From positions 1-30,709 of the forward strand of contig NZ_LT977072.1 of the NCBI RefSeq assembly GCF_900250075.1: a DNA stretch of 30,709 nt, written 5' to 3'. The notes beneath the pieces were generated by a model. The model made no database searches and had not been told where the DNA came from. It saw only the letters and a program-made list of their open reading frames with translations. The position numbers were made by a program, and so were the translations under genes. Of this stretch, positions 8,858-16,723 are shown piece by piece. The DNA comes from Cupriavidus taiwanensis (GTDB taxonomy: Bacteria > Pseudomonadota > Gammaproteobacteria > Burkholderiales > Burkholderiaceae). Numbering within the stretch: position 1 is the first letter of the stretch; each line of letters starts with the position of its first letter.

Positions 8858-9966
8858 CAGAGGTTTCTGGTCGTGGTTTTGAAAAGATGCTTAAGATCGA
8901 AATCATAGGAGCCTTCCCGTTGATTTAAATGCTTTGAGTAGGGTCTAACGTCAAAGGCTTCGATTCGTCTAAAAACGACATCGGCAAAACGTCTGGCGTT
9001 CGTGCGCTCGATAATGCCAAGATAGTCGAGTTTGAGACGCGGACCCCCATGTTTTGCAAAATCCTTGCCCCAGTGATAATCGTATAGCAGTACCATTGCC
9101 CAAGCACCGATAAAATAATCGCCTGCTACGATGCCTGCAAGGCCGCCATCAATCACGCTTTCAAGCGCTTCTTTCAAAGCTCCCATGCCGCCTACCTGAA
9201 CATGGGCGTTGTTCAGCTTGACGGCATCAAGCGCACCCAGTGCCATAGTGTCATTGGCGGCCCATATGACATTTGCCTCGGGGTACCGTGCCAGCAGTAC
9301 GCGAGCCTTTTGGTGGCTATCGGCGCGACTCCAGTCACTAAAAACCAATTGGCAGATGCGCCCATTTGCCGTTTGATTCAAGAAGGCGGCGACCCCGGCA
9401 GCCCTTTCCAGGGAGACTGGTGTATTAGGATCCCCAGTGATTCCAATAACATTAACCTCTCGTCGACCGAGTCTTTGATATAAAAATTCCATCAGGCGAA
9501 ATCCGCCCAACTCGGCGTTCGCCGTTAATGTGCCGATCCAGTTCGAAATTTTCTCCCGTTCATTGCCGACGTACTGGCGCTGTTCGGACGTCAGGTCGTT
9601 GTGAATAACCAATATTTTGGACGGTGAGTGAGCCAACACTTTAAGCATTTGTTGTGCGGCCATCTTCTCGTTGACAATGATTACGTAGTCCGGGGGAAAA
9701 CTACGTCGAGCAACTTCCTCCGCCTGGCGCTGCATGAGTAAATGATCTCGCTCTGCGTACAGCACCTCCAGTTGCATATTAAACGTCATTGCGGCCATGC
9801 CCATAAAACTGGACACCAATTGCCAATGTTGACCGGTGCCACGTTCAGCGGATTCGCCTGGGTTGAGAAACACAACCTGGGGCCGCCGTTCGAATGCATG
9901 TGTCGAATGGGTCATGTTTATCAGCCCGGCATACGCTCCGGCGCGTAGCATCTCTCTGCGATTCAT
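8857..9966 (-). CDS. Periplasmic sugar-binding-type protein (Peripla_BP_4 fold) linked to a sensor kinase
   Basis: A 369-residue protein with an N-terminal export signal (MNRREMLRAGAYAGL, ending near THA at about residue 23). The twin Arg near the start could allow Tat export. The mature part has the two-lobed ribose/LacI-type fold: QVVFLNPGESAERG at the start, PPDYVIIVNEK, KILVIHNDL, VNVIGITGDPNTPVSLERAAG, and VIWAANDTMALGALDA in the second lobe. No permease or ABC ATPase gene is nearby. Instead it overlaps the histidine kinase gene by one base, so I infer that it is a signalling subunit like ChvE with VirA. The ligand is unknown. Confidence 0.85.
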   Translation of the reverse strand: MNRREMLRAGAYAGLINMTHSTHAFERRPQVVFLNPGESAERGTGQHWQLVSSFMGMAAMTFNMQLEVLYAERDHLLMQRQAEEVARRSFPPDYVIIVNEKMAAQQMLKVLAHSPSKILVIHNDLTSEQRQYVGNEREKISNWIGTLTANAELGGFRLMEFLYQRLGRREVNVIGITGDPNTPVSLERAAGVAAFLNQTANGRICQLVFSDWSRADSHQKARVLLARYPEANVIWAANDTMALGALDAVKLNNAHVQVGGMGALKEALESVIDGGLAGIVAGDYFIGAWAMVLLYDYHWGKDFAKHGGPRLKLDYLGIIERTNARRFADVVFRRIEAFDVRPYSKHLNQREGSYDFDLKHLFKTTTRNL

Positions 9967-10634
9967 TTTCGAAATTTAGTTCTATCAAACCATCTAAATG
10001 CTATGGGGGCGGCAGCTCGAAACGTGCTCTGAAGTCGCCGGTAGATTCTATTACCGGATGGATTTCATTTCTATAGAGAGCGCACGGAAGAATAGTAGCG
10101 ATGGTGTCGGCAACAGCCCAAAAAATCATACGAGTAGGGCGACAGCTTCACCAGGTCAAGCCCTAAGAGGCGCACTACATGTTGATGATAATTGCAGCTT
10201 AAGAATTATGCGGGATTTTCTACCCTTCGCTTTCCAGGCCTGAATTCCACGTGCCATATCCTGCACTTCCTCAAAGGGTTCGTCTACGGCAGCATGCATT
10301 CTATGACCAGGCGAACGATCGTAAGGCGGAGAAAACCCCATGCGTAACGCATGGCGGACCCGCTGCCAAAGTCGCGGGCCTTAAGAGGCCGATGTTCTTG
10401 GCAGCCAGGTGAACGGGCGGCTTAAGAGGAAAAAGTGCAACTTCTCCTCGGTAATTGCAACCAGATGTCCGAACTCTTCCAGAATGCGCGAGAAACGCTC
10501 GGCAGCACCATATAAGTCTGCTTGGTGAAGACCGCTTCGCAGGGCTTGACCATACAATTTTGACGGCAGCAACCCGCTATCGTTCACTCCTGGACTGTGC
10601 ACCATGCGACAATACTGTCGCATTTTCTCCAGAC
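9967..10634. other. Stretch without a recognised gene
   Basis: This is upstream of the binding-protein operon. Its right part contains a minus-strand open frame of 80 codons (10381-10623, LHQADLYGAAERFSRILEEF) that I do not recognise and that has no clear ribosome-binding site. A perfect palindromic stem ggcc/ggcc around ttaaga occurs near 10378-10391. The promoter for the binding protein and kinase presumably lies at 9970-10080, but no box is identifiable. Confidence 0.3.
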
Positions 10635-10789
10635 TTAGTCTGAAAGCTGCTGGTGCGCCACTTCAAAGTATGTTGGCGCGGCAATGCCGATAGGTTGTAT
10701 TCCGCTTAACACAGCAATTTTGAGCCCTGTGCCAACGAGGGAGGCAGTGTCGTGCGGCCGCGTTCGAAATCTGCCTAACACAACTATAA

Positions 10790-11164
10790 GAGGACTCACA
10801 GATCGCCTTTTAAGGTTCAACGAGGGATTCCGGGGAAGGCCGCGCGGATTGAGGAAGAGGTACTCCTCGTCGCGGTAGCTGTAGACACGGCGCTTGATGA
10901 CCTTAATGGTGTTGTTGATGCCCTCGACCACGCTCGTGTTCAACGGCTGCCGGGCAGCGGGCAACGATGCCGTGCCGGTAGGCCTTCAGACGCTGGGCGA
11001 AGAGTTCGAGGGCAGGAATGCGACTCTGCCATGCCTGCGCTCCCGCTGCTCCGAGGCCTTCTGCACCCATCCCGGTCGGCGGTAGTGGCCGCTTGAGTCG
11101 TCCGAAAAGCAACCCAATGTCTGCAGCGCCTTGCGCTCCAGCATTCCCTCTCCCTGACAGCCAT
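10790..11164 (-). pseudogene. ISL3-family transposase, C-terminal remnant, frameshifted
   Basis: On the minus strand, LELFAQRLKAYRHGIVARC (about 10960-11020) is followed in another frame by LNTSVVEGINNTIKVIKRRV then YSYRDEEYLFL (about 10850-10945). This is the highly conserved C-terminal end of ISL3-type transposases, containing the final catalytic Glu region (VEGINN). A frameshift near 10962 separates the two parts, and a change just after YLFL alters the expected KIRAAFP ending. The N-terminal two thirds are absent. It is a dead IS relic next to the HesB-like gene. Confidence 0.75.
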
Positions 11165-11409
11165 GTTTAGGACATCAGCTTACGGAATGTGGCAACTTAG
11201 GCCCACGGAATTCTTCGAAGAATCCATTTTAAGCGGTGGCATGGATTTCGCATTTGGGGGCCTTCACCAAGCTGGGGCCATCAAGAATGTCAGGCAGATG
11301 CAGTTTGAGCCCAAAGCATAAGGCGGGGTGTGTTGCCTTGTATGCAAGATCTTGCGGCCAACCTTGGCAGCGCAATGTCGGAAAATATCATATTGTGGGA
11401 ATCAATACC

Positions 11410-11793
11410 ATGCTACCTAACCTAACTGTTACGGCTACTGCCGCTGAATTCATGCGTTGTGTCGTGCGTTTTTCCGGCGTGCCACTTGGTGCTGGCTTTC
11501 GGCTGTGCGTTAGCGTTGGCGCGTGCTCTGAATATGATGCAGAATTCAGCGCTGAGGCTGAGCCACACGTAGGCGACGAAGAGATGGATATCAAAGGCGT
11601 TCGCCTTTTCTTGCCAGCGGAAAGCCGTCTTCTATTGGATGGCGTGACAATTGATTTTATCGACTCGCCGACTCGGACTGGCCTAACTTTCGCAAAGACT
11701 GATGTGCGGCCGAGCATCGCTGCTAGTGAAGGCGTAGGCGAGCTTGAGGTTGCGCGCATTGACGTACGCGCGATTGGCCGGCGGAACAGCTGA
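11410..11793 (+). CDS. HesB/IscA-like A-type iron-sulfur protein, lacking the C-terminal CxC
   Basis: A 127-residue protein starting at the ATG at 11410. It matches the nif-associated branch of the HesB/IscA family: TATAAEFMRCVVRFSGVP, then the first-cysteine loop VSVGACSEYDAEFS, GVRLFLPAESRLLLDGVTID, and SPTRTGLTF. A-type carriers bind an Fe-S cluster with one Cys in this loop and two in a C-terminal C-G-C. The loop Cys is kept, although the usual GGCSG is changed to GACSE, but the C-terminal pair is missing. The frame instead continues for about 30 unrelated residues. In the next frame tgcggc (Cys-Gly) occurs at about 11704-11709, suggesting a frameshift. It may be a nonfunctional relic. 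Confidence 0.65.
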   Translation: MLPNLTVTATAAEFMRCVVRFSGVPLGAGFRLCVSVGACSEYDAEFSAEAEPHVGDEEMDIKGVRLFLPAESRLLLDGVTIDFIDSPTRTGLTFAKTDVRPSIAASEGVGELEVARIDVRAIGRRNS

Positions 11794-11979
11794 CCGGCAA
11801 TAACCGTGAGTAGAACAGCTAAAGCGCCGGTGGCCCGAGTGAGCGCGCTAGGTGAACCGCCGTTTAAATCCGTATATGAAGAGAAGACGGCCAAGAGCAC
11901 GGTGGCGTGAGGATCGTTGCGTGGCTTCGCGAAAGTGAGCAGCCTCTCTTGCGTACGTGTCGCTCGTCCCCTCCTTCTT

Positions 11980-12222
11980 TCAGCTCCGGCGAAGGAGTTC
12001 CCGTTGTTCCTCCGCGGTGAAATTGCTGAAATGTCCTTCCTTTGCGGCCTGCCGACGTGCTGCTGCGACGAGCGACTTGCTACGCAGAGGAGGGGATGGC
12101 GCAGAGACTTGCCTAGTCAGTGTCACGCTGCCACATTGCGGGCACACGGGCTTTGCGCTTGCGCGTACGAGCGTTTCGTAGCGTAGACCGCATTGGCGGC
12201 AAACATAGTCGTAGAGCGGCAT
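11980..12222 (-). CDS. FmdB-family small zinc-ribbon protein
   Basis: An 80-residue protein starting MPLYDYVCRQCG, the canonical FmdB opening, with a second CPQCG knuckle. The CX2C...CX2C ribbon should bind zinc. I prefer the ATG at 12222, preceded by AAGAGG, over the ATG at 12237, which overlaps the ankyrin gene stop as ATGA. The C-terminal part is basic and Ala/Gln-rich (AARRQAAKEGHFSNFTAEEQ). FmdB proteins often accompany formamidase/amidase genes and are thought to be regulators, but no amidase is present here. It is the last gene of a three-gene minus-strand operon. Confidence 0.85.
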   Translation of the reverse strand: MPLYDYVCRQCGLRYETLVRASAKPVCPQCGSVTLTRQVSAPSPPLRSKSLVAAARRQAAKEGHFSNFTAEEQRELLRRS

Positions 12223-12233
12223 AGGCCTCTTCT

Positions 12234-12782
12234 TCATAGAAAATTAGTATCCAACGGAATGGCCTCTGTTCGATGGTCGATGCAATTCCGCATTACCCAA
12301 TCAGTCATCATTTCCAGAGCGTTTCGCCCGTCGGGTGCAACGAGCCTTTCGTTTGCTCCTAGCGACATCAAAAATCTCATAACGTCAAGCTGGCCACTTG
12401 TAGCGGCCCGCATTAGACACGTGAGGTCATCTCCGTTTGTGTGATCGATATCGAGGCCGGCGTTGATTAACCTGAGGATGGTTTTGGGCGCACCGTTCAA
12501 ACACGCGTACCAGAGCGCACTATTCTCTTCGTCGTCTAGCATGCCGACGGGTACACCCTCATAGAGCAAAGTCGCGACAATGTGGTCATTCCCCTCTAGC
12601 GCTGCCTCCATCAGCGGCGTAATTCCATTTACGCCAAATGAATCTGGGTCGGGGAAGCCATGGTTCGACAGCCATATCGCAAGGGGCGCATGCCTACGGT
12701 TTTTCCACGATCTTTCGATACATCGGGGGCTTTCAGTATCTATGATCTCGTACGGGGCAATCGTGTTCTCCAGTGACATCAT
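12234..12782 (-). CDS. Ankyrin-repeat protein
   Basis: A 182-residue protein made largely of ankyrin repeats: GITPLMEAALEGNDHIVATLL, SALWYACLNGAPKTILRLINAG and LTCLMRAATSGQLDVMRFLMSLGAN, plus weaker flanking repeats. There is no signal peptide, so it is probably a cytoplasmic protein-binding adaptor. I chose the ATG at 12782 because GGAG lies 5 nt upstream; an earlier TTG at 12833 has no such site. The stop overlaps the next downstream ATG (ATGA) and the unknown gene ends 70 bp upstream, so all three are likely co-transcribed. The partner is unknown. Confidence 0.85.
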   Translation of the reverse strand: MMSLENTIAPYEIIDTESPRCIERSWKNRRHAPLAIWLSNHGFPDPDSFGVNGITPLMEAALEGNDHIVATLLYEGVPVGMLDDEENSALWYACLNGAPKTILRLINAGLDIDHTNGDDLTCLMRAATSGQLDVMRFLMSLGANERLVAPDGRNALEMMTDWVMRNCIDHRTEAIPLDTNFL

Positions 12783-12852
12783 TGCACTCCGGTTGTATCT
12801 CTGTATCACGTTAGACGAATTGTCACAGTTCAAGAGGCCGCAATGAAAAACG

Positions 12853-13461
12853 TCAGACTGGTCGATTTTCGTGTGGATTGCGCACCGGCCCCATCACTTT
12901 GATTCCTTCTTCATAGCTGATAATGTCAAAGGGCAACTCGAATCGGCAACCGGCGTCGGCTATAGCATCCAACTTTGCTGCCGTACTTTGCTTTTTCAGC
13001 TCATTTTTTTCCAAGTACAGAAGCTCCAGCATCTCGTTGTACACAGTCGACTCAATGATCGGCAGTACATAGAACATTGCTCCCCTGTACGGTACTTGGT
13101 ATCGCTTAGTCAGATCGATATTGTCGCAGAAGAGGAAGTACTTCCCGCGCGCGTGCAAGGCGTCACCCAACACTTCGGCGACGTCTCTTAAGTGCTCGAA
13201 ACTCAAGAGCCAGCCGCAAAAGAATGGCAGCTGCGGGTCACCCGCGTGGGCCACAGCCATCACCTGCTCGCAACACAGTTCGGGTGGCCGCGCCTCGTCG
13301 GCGAGCCGCGGGGCGAAGCGGAGCGCAAGTTCGCCCCGAAAACCAACGCGCCTTGGCTTCGTCGTTTGACCCTTGAAGACTGCATTGAGAAGACGCCCCT
13401 CGTGTTGGAGACGCGCGAACGGGGTGTCGTCGAGATCATCACGAACAGGTGTAGCGGTCAT
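12853..13461 (-). CDS. Conserved-looking protein of unknown function, first gene of a sigma-54-type operon
   Basis: A 202-residue soluble protein with no signal peptide or membrane segment. I do not recognise its family. The ATG at 13461 has an excellent ribosome-binding site (AAAGGAGG, 8-9 nt upstream), so I prefer it to the upstream start at 13503. Visible features are a Cys pair (PELCCEQV), a GWLLSFEHLRDVAEVL segment, ARGKYFLFCDNIDLTKRY, a helical LELLYLEKNELKKQ, and an acidic-aromatic tail (PFDIISYEEGIKV). It is followed by the ankyrin and FmdB genes on the same strand. The strong translation signal and the promoter at 13542-13556 indicate a real, regulated gene. Confidence 0.8.
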   Translation of the reverse strand: MTATPVRDDLDDTPFARLQHEGRLLNAVFKGQTTKPRRVGFRGELALRFAPRLADEARPPELCCEQVMAVAHAGDPQLPFFCGWLLSFEHLRDVAEVLGDALHARGKYFLFCDNIDLTKRYQVPYRGAMFYVLPIIESTVYNEMLELLYLEKNELKKQSTAAKLDAIADAGCRFELPFDIISYEEGIKVMGPVRNPHENRPV

Positions 13462-13541
13462 ACATATTCCTCCTTTCAAGCAAAGGCGCCCCACACTAAC
13501 CAAAAGGTTGCGTATGGAGCGACGCGACGGCTAAGACCTCC

Positions 13542-13556
13542 GCAATATCCGTACCA
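13542..13556 (-). promoter_or_regulatory. Sigma-54 (-24/-12) promoter
   Basis: Read on the minus strand the 15 bases are TGGTACGGATATTGC. The sigma-54 consensus is TGGCACG-N4-TTGC; every defined position matches except the fourth (T for C), and the essential GG and GC have the required 10-bp spacing. The element ends 80 bp before the ATG at 13461. No exact NifA activator site (TGT-N10-ACA) was found within about 200 bp upstream; a shorter palindrome TGTC-N6-GACA lies near 13611-13624. The cognate activator is therefore unproven. Confidence 0.7.
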
Positions 13557-13954
13557 GTAAAAAAAATATGCTGAGACGGCATGCGGGCAAGCTTTCGAGC
13601 AGTAGCGAGGTGTCATTCGCGACAAAAGGACCAGAGGTTCGTCTTAAAGGTCACTGAAAAAGTACATGGCACTACACGCTCACGCCAAAATTGAGAAACC
13701 ATTGATCCCGAGAAACGCGACGAAGCAACCGACTGAACTGGGCGGAACAACCGCTGTGCAGTGCCCGAAGAACGAAGGAAAGCGCTCAGTTACGGCAAGA
13801 GTGTTATGCGACGCGGGTTAGGCCTCCGAGCTTAGGCGCTGCTTGTGGCTAAGGGCGACGCCGCCCTGTCCCCGGAACCAAGCAGTACACGGCCGGCGTG
13901 GCTTTCTACAGCCGACCTGAAGAAACGCTGAAACTTTCTGTCAGTCCCTTCAAA
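13557..13954. other. Intergenic region, possible enhancer zone for the sigma-54 promoter
   Basis: About 400 bp between the promoter at 13.55 kb and the end of the Lrp-type regulator gene. I see no coding frame. It contains the palindrome TGTC-ATTCGC-GACA near 13611-13624, about 60 bp upstream of the -24 element, where an enhancer-binding protein could sit. No terminator hairpin is evident. Confidence 0.35.
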
Positions 13955-14470
13955 TCAAATCGGAATCCGGGTGCTCGTTAGCACTTCCTTGAGCGTCATG
14001 AAGGAACGGAGTTGCCGTACACCCGGCAGGTATAGAAGTTGCTCGGAATGCAGTCTGTTAAAGCTTTCGCTATCCCGAGTCCGGACCATCATGAAATAGT
14101 CGAACTCCCCAGCTACTACATGGCATTCCATGCAGCCTGTGACTTTTCTCGCGGCCGCCTCAAACTTCGCAAAGGACTCGGGAGTGGCACGTTCCAGGAC
14201 CACGCCAATCAATACCAGCATGCCAGCCCTTAGCTTCACCGGATTCAGCAACGCCACGATGCCACGGATGAGGCCAGTCCTCTTAAGTCGTTCAACGCGC
14301 CGAGAGCACGCCGGCGGACTTAGATTGAGATGCGCTGCCAGCGCCAGGTTTGAGATTGATGCATCTTGCTGCATGGCTCTCAAGATGGCCTTGTCGATAC
14401 CATCTAGTGTATCAACGCTTACCTTAGATTGGTCGGTTGTGTGAAATTTTGTTGTTCCCATAGGTTTCAT
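13955..14470 (-). CDS. acdR: Lrp/AsnC-family regulator, probable AcdR
   Basis: A 171-residue DNA-binding protein. Residues from about 20 carry the Lrp helix-turn-helix (LDGIDKAILRAMQQDASISN, LALAAHLNLSPPACSRRVERL). A RAM ligand-binding domain with GCMECHVVAGEFDYFMMVR and a final RQLRSFMTLKEVL follows. The ATG at 14470 gives normal family length; the frame continues to 14662, but that part would run through the promoter of the divergent gene. It is transcribed away from acdS across a 190-bp gap, the standard acdR-acdS layout in which the Lrp protein activates ACC deaminase in response to ACC. I infer the AcdR function from this arrangement. Confidence 0.88.
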   Translation of the reverse strand: MKPMGTTKFHTTDQSKVSVDTLDGIDKAILRAMQQDASISNLALAAHLNLSPPACSRRVERLKRTGLIRGIVALLNPVKLRAGMLVLIGVVLERATPESFAKFEAAARKVTGCMECHVVAGEFDYFMMVRTRDSESFNRLHSEQLLYLPGVRQLRSFMTLKEVLTSTRIPI

Positions 14471-14660
14471 ACGAGAAAAATTGAAGTCAATTCTTTTTAT
14501 GGTGCTCAAATTGGGTGAGCTTTGCAAGAGTGCCGCGTGCTTTCCATTTTTTGGAATGAAGTTCGTTTGAAAACATGAGAATGGGAAATGATCCAAGAGA
14601 GGCACGTGTCCCTTAATTATCCCCCACGAGTACAACTTACCATCACGCCGGAGCTCCGTC

Positions 14661-15677
14661 ATGAAGATCGAACGCTTTCCCCGTTACCCATTGACATTTG
14701 GCCCAACCCCCATCCATCCTCTAAGGCGACTGAGCGAGCATCTCGGAGGAAAAGTCCGGCTTTACGCAAAGCGTGAGGACTGTAACAGTGGGCTAGCTTT
14801 TGGAGGAAACAAAACTCGAAAACTTGAATACTTGATTCCCGATGTGCTAGAGCAGGGTGCCGACACGCTGGTGTCGATTGGAGGCATACAGTCTAATCAG
14901 ACAAGGCAAGTGGCGGCGGTAGCAGCACATCTTGGACTCAAGTGCGTTCTGGTCCAGGAGAACTGGGTTAACTACTCGGACGCGGTCTATGACCGCGTCG
15001 GGAATATCCAGATGTCGCGCATTATGGGAGCCGACGTACGCCTAGTTCGCGACGGTTTCGATATCGGAATACGAAAGAGCTGGAAGGAGGCAATAGAAAG
15101 TGTGCTTCATGATGGTGGAAAACCATATCCGATTCCCGCTGGCTGCTCTGAACATCCCCTGGGTGGCTTGGGTTTTGTCAGATTCGCCGAGGAAGTTCGG
15201 GAGCAAGAGGCGGAACTTGGCTTCCGCTTTGACTATATCCTGTTGTGCTCGGTTACAGGGAGCACCCAAGCCGGCATGGCAGTCGGTTTTGCAAATGAAG
15301 GACGCGCCAATCGCGTGATTGGCGTTGATGCTTCGGCAAGGCCCGAACATACTCGGGAGCAAATTCTGCGAATCGCGCGCCACACCGCACAGCTTGTCGA
15401 CCTAGGTCGCGAGATTACTGATACCGACATCGTGCTCGAGACGCGTTACGGCGGACCGGAGTACGGGCTACCATCCGAAGGTACGCTCGAAGCAATCCGT
15501 TTATGCGCCAGGTACGAAGGCATAATGACTGATCCAGTGTATGAGGGTAAGTCTATGCACGCATTGATCCATATGGTCCGTGGTGGTGAATTTCCTGAAG
15601 GCTCAAGAGTGCTATACGTCCACCTAGGCGGCGCGCCTGGTCTAAGCGCGTACAGCTTCCTATTCCGAGATGGCTAA
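14661..15677 (+). CDS. acdS: 1-aminocyclopropane-1-carboxylate (ACC) deaminase
   Basis: A 338-residue pyridoxal-phosphate enzyme converting ACC, the ethylene precursor of plants, to 2-oxobutyrate and ammonia. The numbering matches the characterised enzymes: Lys51 ([11 protein letters not shown]) for the cofactor, Ser78/Asn79 (IQSNQ), Tyr268, Tyr294-Glu295 (DPVYEGKSM) and Leu322 (HLGGAPGL). The Glu295/Leu322 pair separates true ACC deaminases from D-cysteine desulfhydrases. The ATG at 14661 has CGGAG about 7 nt upstream. No sigma-54 promoter is seen before it, unlike the NifA-driven acdS of Mesorhizobium, so control is probably through the divergent Lrp-type gene. Lowering ethylene favours nodulation. 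Confidence 0.97.
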   Translation: MKIERFPRYPLTFGPTPIHPLRRLSEHLGGKVRLYAKREDCNSGLAFGGNKTRKLEYLIPDVLEQGADTLVSIGGIQSNQTRQVAAVAAHLGLKCVLVQENWVNYSDAVYDRVGNIQMSRIMGADVRLVRDGFDIGIRKSWKEAIESVLHDGGKPYPIPAGCSEHPLGGLGFVRFAEEVREQEAELGFRFDYILLCSVTGSTQAGMAVGFANEGRANRVIGVDASARPEHTREQILRIARHTAQLVDLGREITDTDIVLETRYGGPEYGLPSEGTLEAIRLCARYEGIMTDPVYEGKSMHALIHMVRGGEFPEGSRVLYVHLGGAPGLSAYSFLFRDG

Positions 15678-15940
15678 GGATTCCGCTCAGAAGCAGGAGG
15701 GTGATTGCGAATCGCGGGCTAGCGTGGATATGCGGACAACACGATCGCAAATGGTCGAGCAGCTTAGGGCCGAAACCGTGTCGGGACGTCTCCCGCATCG
15801 CACGGCGGCCAGTCTCTTAACGCTTCTCGGAGCTTCGGTCGTGGGGCGAAGGCGAAGCGCATTCGAGCAGCGCCAGTGAGGTCAAAGGTGTCAACCTCTA
15901 TGCCGCTTGTGGCTGGGAAAAAGGGTCGCCCGCATCCGGC
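15678..15940. other. Stretch after acdS without a recognised gene
   Basis: A plus-strand open frame of 69 codons starts inside the acdS stop (15670-15879: [12 protein letters not shown]...). It has no recognisable domain and no independent ribosome-binding site, and is probably chance. No clear terminator is seen between acdS and the convergent hemerythrin gene. Confidence 0.3.
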
Positions 15941-16498
15941 TCACCAATCCAACTGCTCCTCATCATGTATTTGCTTGCGCAACGTCGCGAAATGCTCCTG
16001 AAGACTTATCCCACATAACGGATGAACGCTCTCTGGAACGACGGCATCGACTTCGGCCCAATCCTCTGCAGTCAGCATCTCCACTGTTCGTGGCATGACT
16101 AGGTTTTCCTCGGAAGATAGATGATTGCGATAGTAAGCAAGATATATTGCCGCTTGTGCCACTAACACGTCTCTAGGCGTTATAACGTCCCATTCGGCGC
16201 CCTTGAAGTGGTCAAGTAGTTGAGCACTGGTTTCCGCGATCACTAGATGTTCCTGTAGAAGTCGATTCACTACAAGCTGTATATCGGGATATCGCTTCAC
16301 CAGTAACGAAAAAGCAACATCTTCTCGAGGATGATGAATGCGATCGCCATAATCACACATGTACTCGACGATTTTGGCTATCAATCGATAATTGGGCTGT
16401 TTTCCCTCGAAAAAAGACCCGATTTGATTTTGAAGTAGGTCCAGTAAATGTGCGAAGTACAAATGATCGTTATGCCAAGTAGAAATAGCATTGTTCAT
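15941..16498 (-). CDS. Hemerythrin-like (HHE) di-iron protein
   Basis: A 185-residue, all-helical cytoplasmic protein with HHE-type metal ligands: H12 in WHNDH, H55/H56 and E59 in IHHPRED, H84 in LLQEHLVIAE, and H126 with E130/E131 in RNHLSSEENLVMP. Such proteins carry a non-haem di-iron centre and serve in oxygen or nitric-oxide sensing, storage or repair. Either would suit a microaerobic symbiont, but the specific role is unknown. The ATG at 16498 is preceded by a modest TTGGAT. It is convergent with acdS. A loose -24/-12-like sequence lies upstream at 16632-16646 (TGGCATG-N4-CGGC, essential GG/GC spacing kept), low confidence. Confidence 0.87.
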   Translation of the reverse strand: MNNAISTWHNDHLYFAHLLDLLQNQIGSFFEGKQPNYRLIAKIVEYMCDYGDRIHHPREDVAFSLLVKRYPDIQLVVNRLLQEHLVIAETSAQLLDHFKGAEWDVITPRDVLVAQAAIYLAYYRNHLSSEENLVMPRTVEMLTAEDWAEVDAVVPESVHPLCGISLQEHFATLRKQIHDEEQLDW

Positions 16499-16522
16499 GT
16501 TGGCTATCCAAGGATAGGGTTA

Positions 16523-16723
16523 TTATTGGCATTCTAGGTTGAAATTTTTAGTTTTTATAGAAGGCCAACATCCATTGTCTCTAAAAATAAAAACCAATAA
16601 TGATATGTGAGGCAGAATCCGTGCAATGTTTGCCGTGTCCATGCCATTGAGCGTTTGATATATGAAAAAGCTTCCCGCAAAGAGCGGTAGCGTTAGAGCA
16701 GCCAAGTTCTCCTCATACGTCAT
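16523..16723 (-). CDS. Possible small membrane protein, unrecognised
   Basis: A 66-codon frame (MTYEENLAALTLPLFAGSFF...) with one or two hydrophobic stretches (LTLPLFAGSFFIY and LPHISLLVFIF). AGGA lies almost against the ATG, which is poor spacing. It reads toward the hemerythrin gene with a 24-bp gap. I do not recognise it and it may be the tail of a lost membrane protein or chance. Confidence 0.25.
   Translation of the reverse strand: MTYEENLAALTLPLFAGSFFIYQTLNGMDTANIARILPHISLLVFIFRDNGCWPSIKTKNFNLECQ

Noticed and set aside
11388..11900. Long minus-strand open frame of 170 codons
   Set aside because: It mirrors the HesB/IscA-like gene on the plus strand, which has clear family sequence; the minus frame has none.
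13660..13685. -24/-12 element on the plus strand (tggcactacacgctc)
   Set aside because: The -24 half is good but the GC of the -12 half is two bases early, and no plus-strand gene follows.
14463..14660. Sigma-54 promoter for acdS
   Set aside because: The closest candidate (ttgggtgagctttgc) has GG and GC one base too close, so it does not meet the strict spacing.
14471..14662. N-terminal extension of the Lrp-type regulator to 14662
   Set aside because: It would span the whole divergent promoter region and the acdS start; family length is met from 14470.
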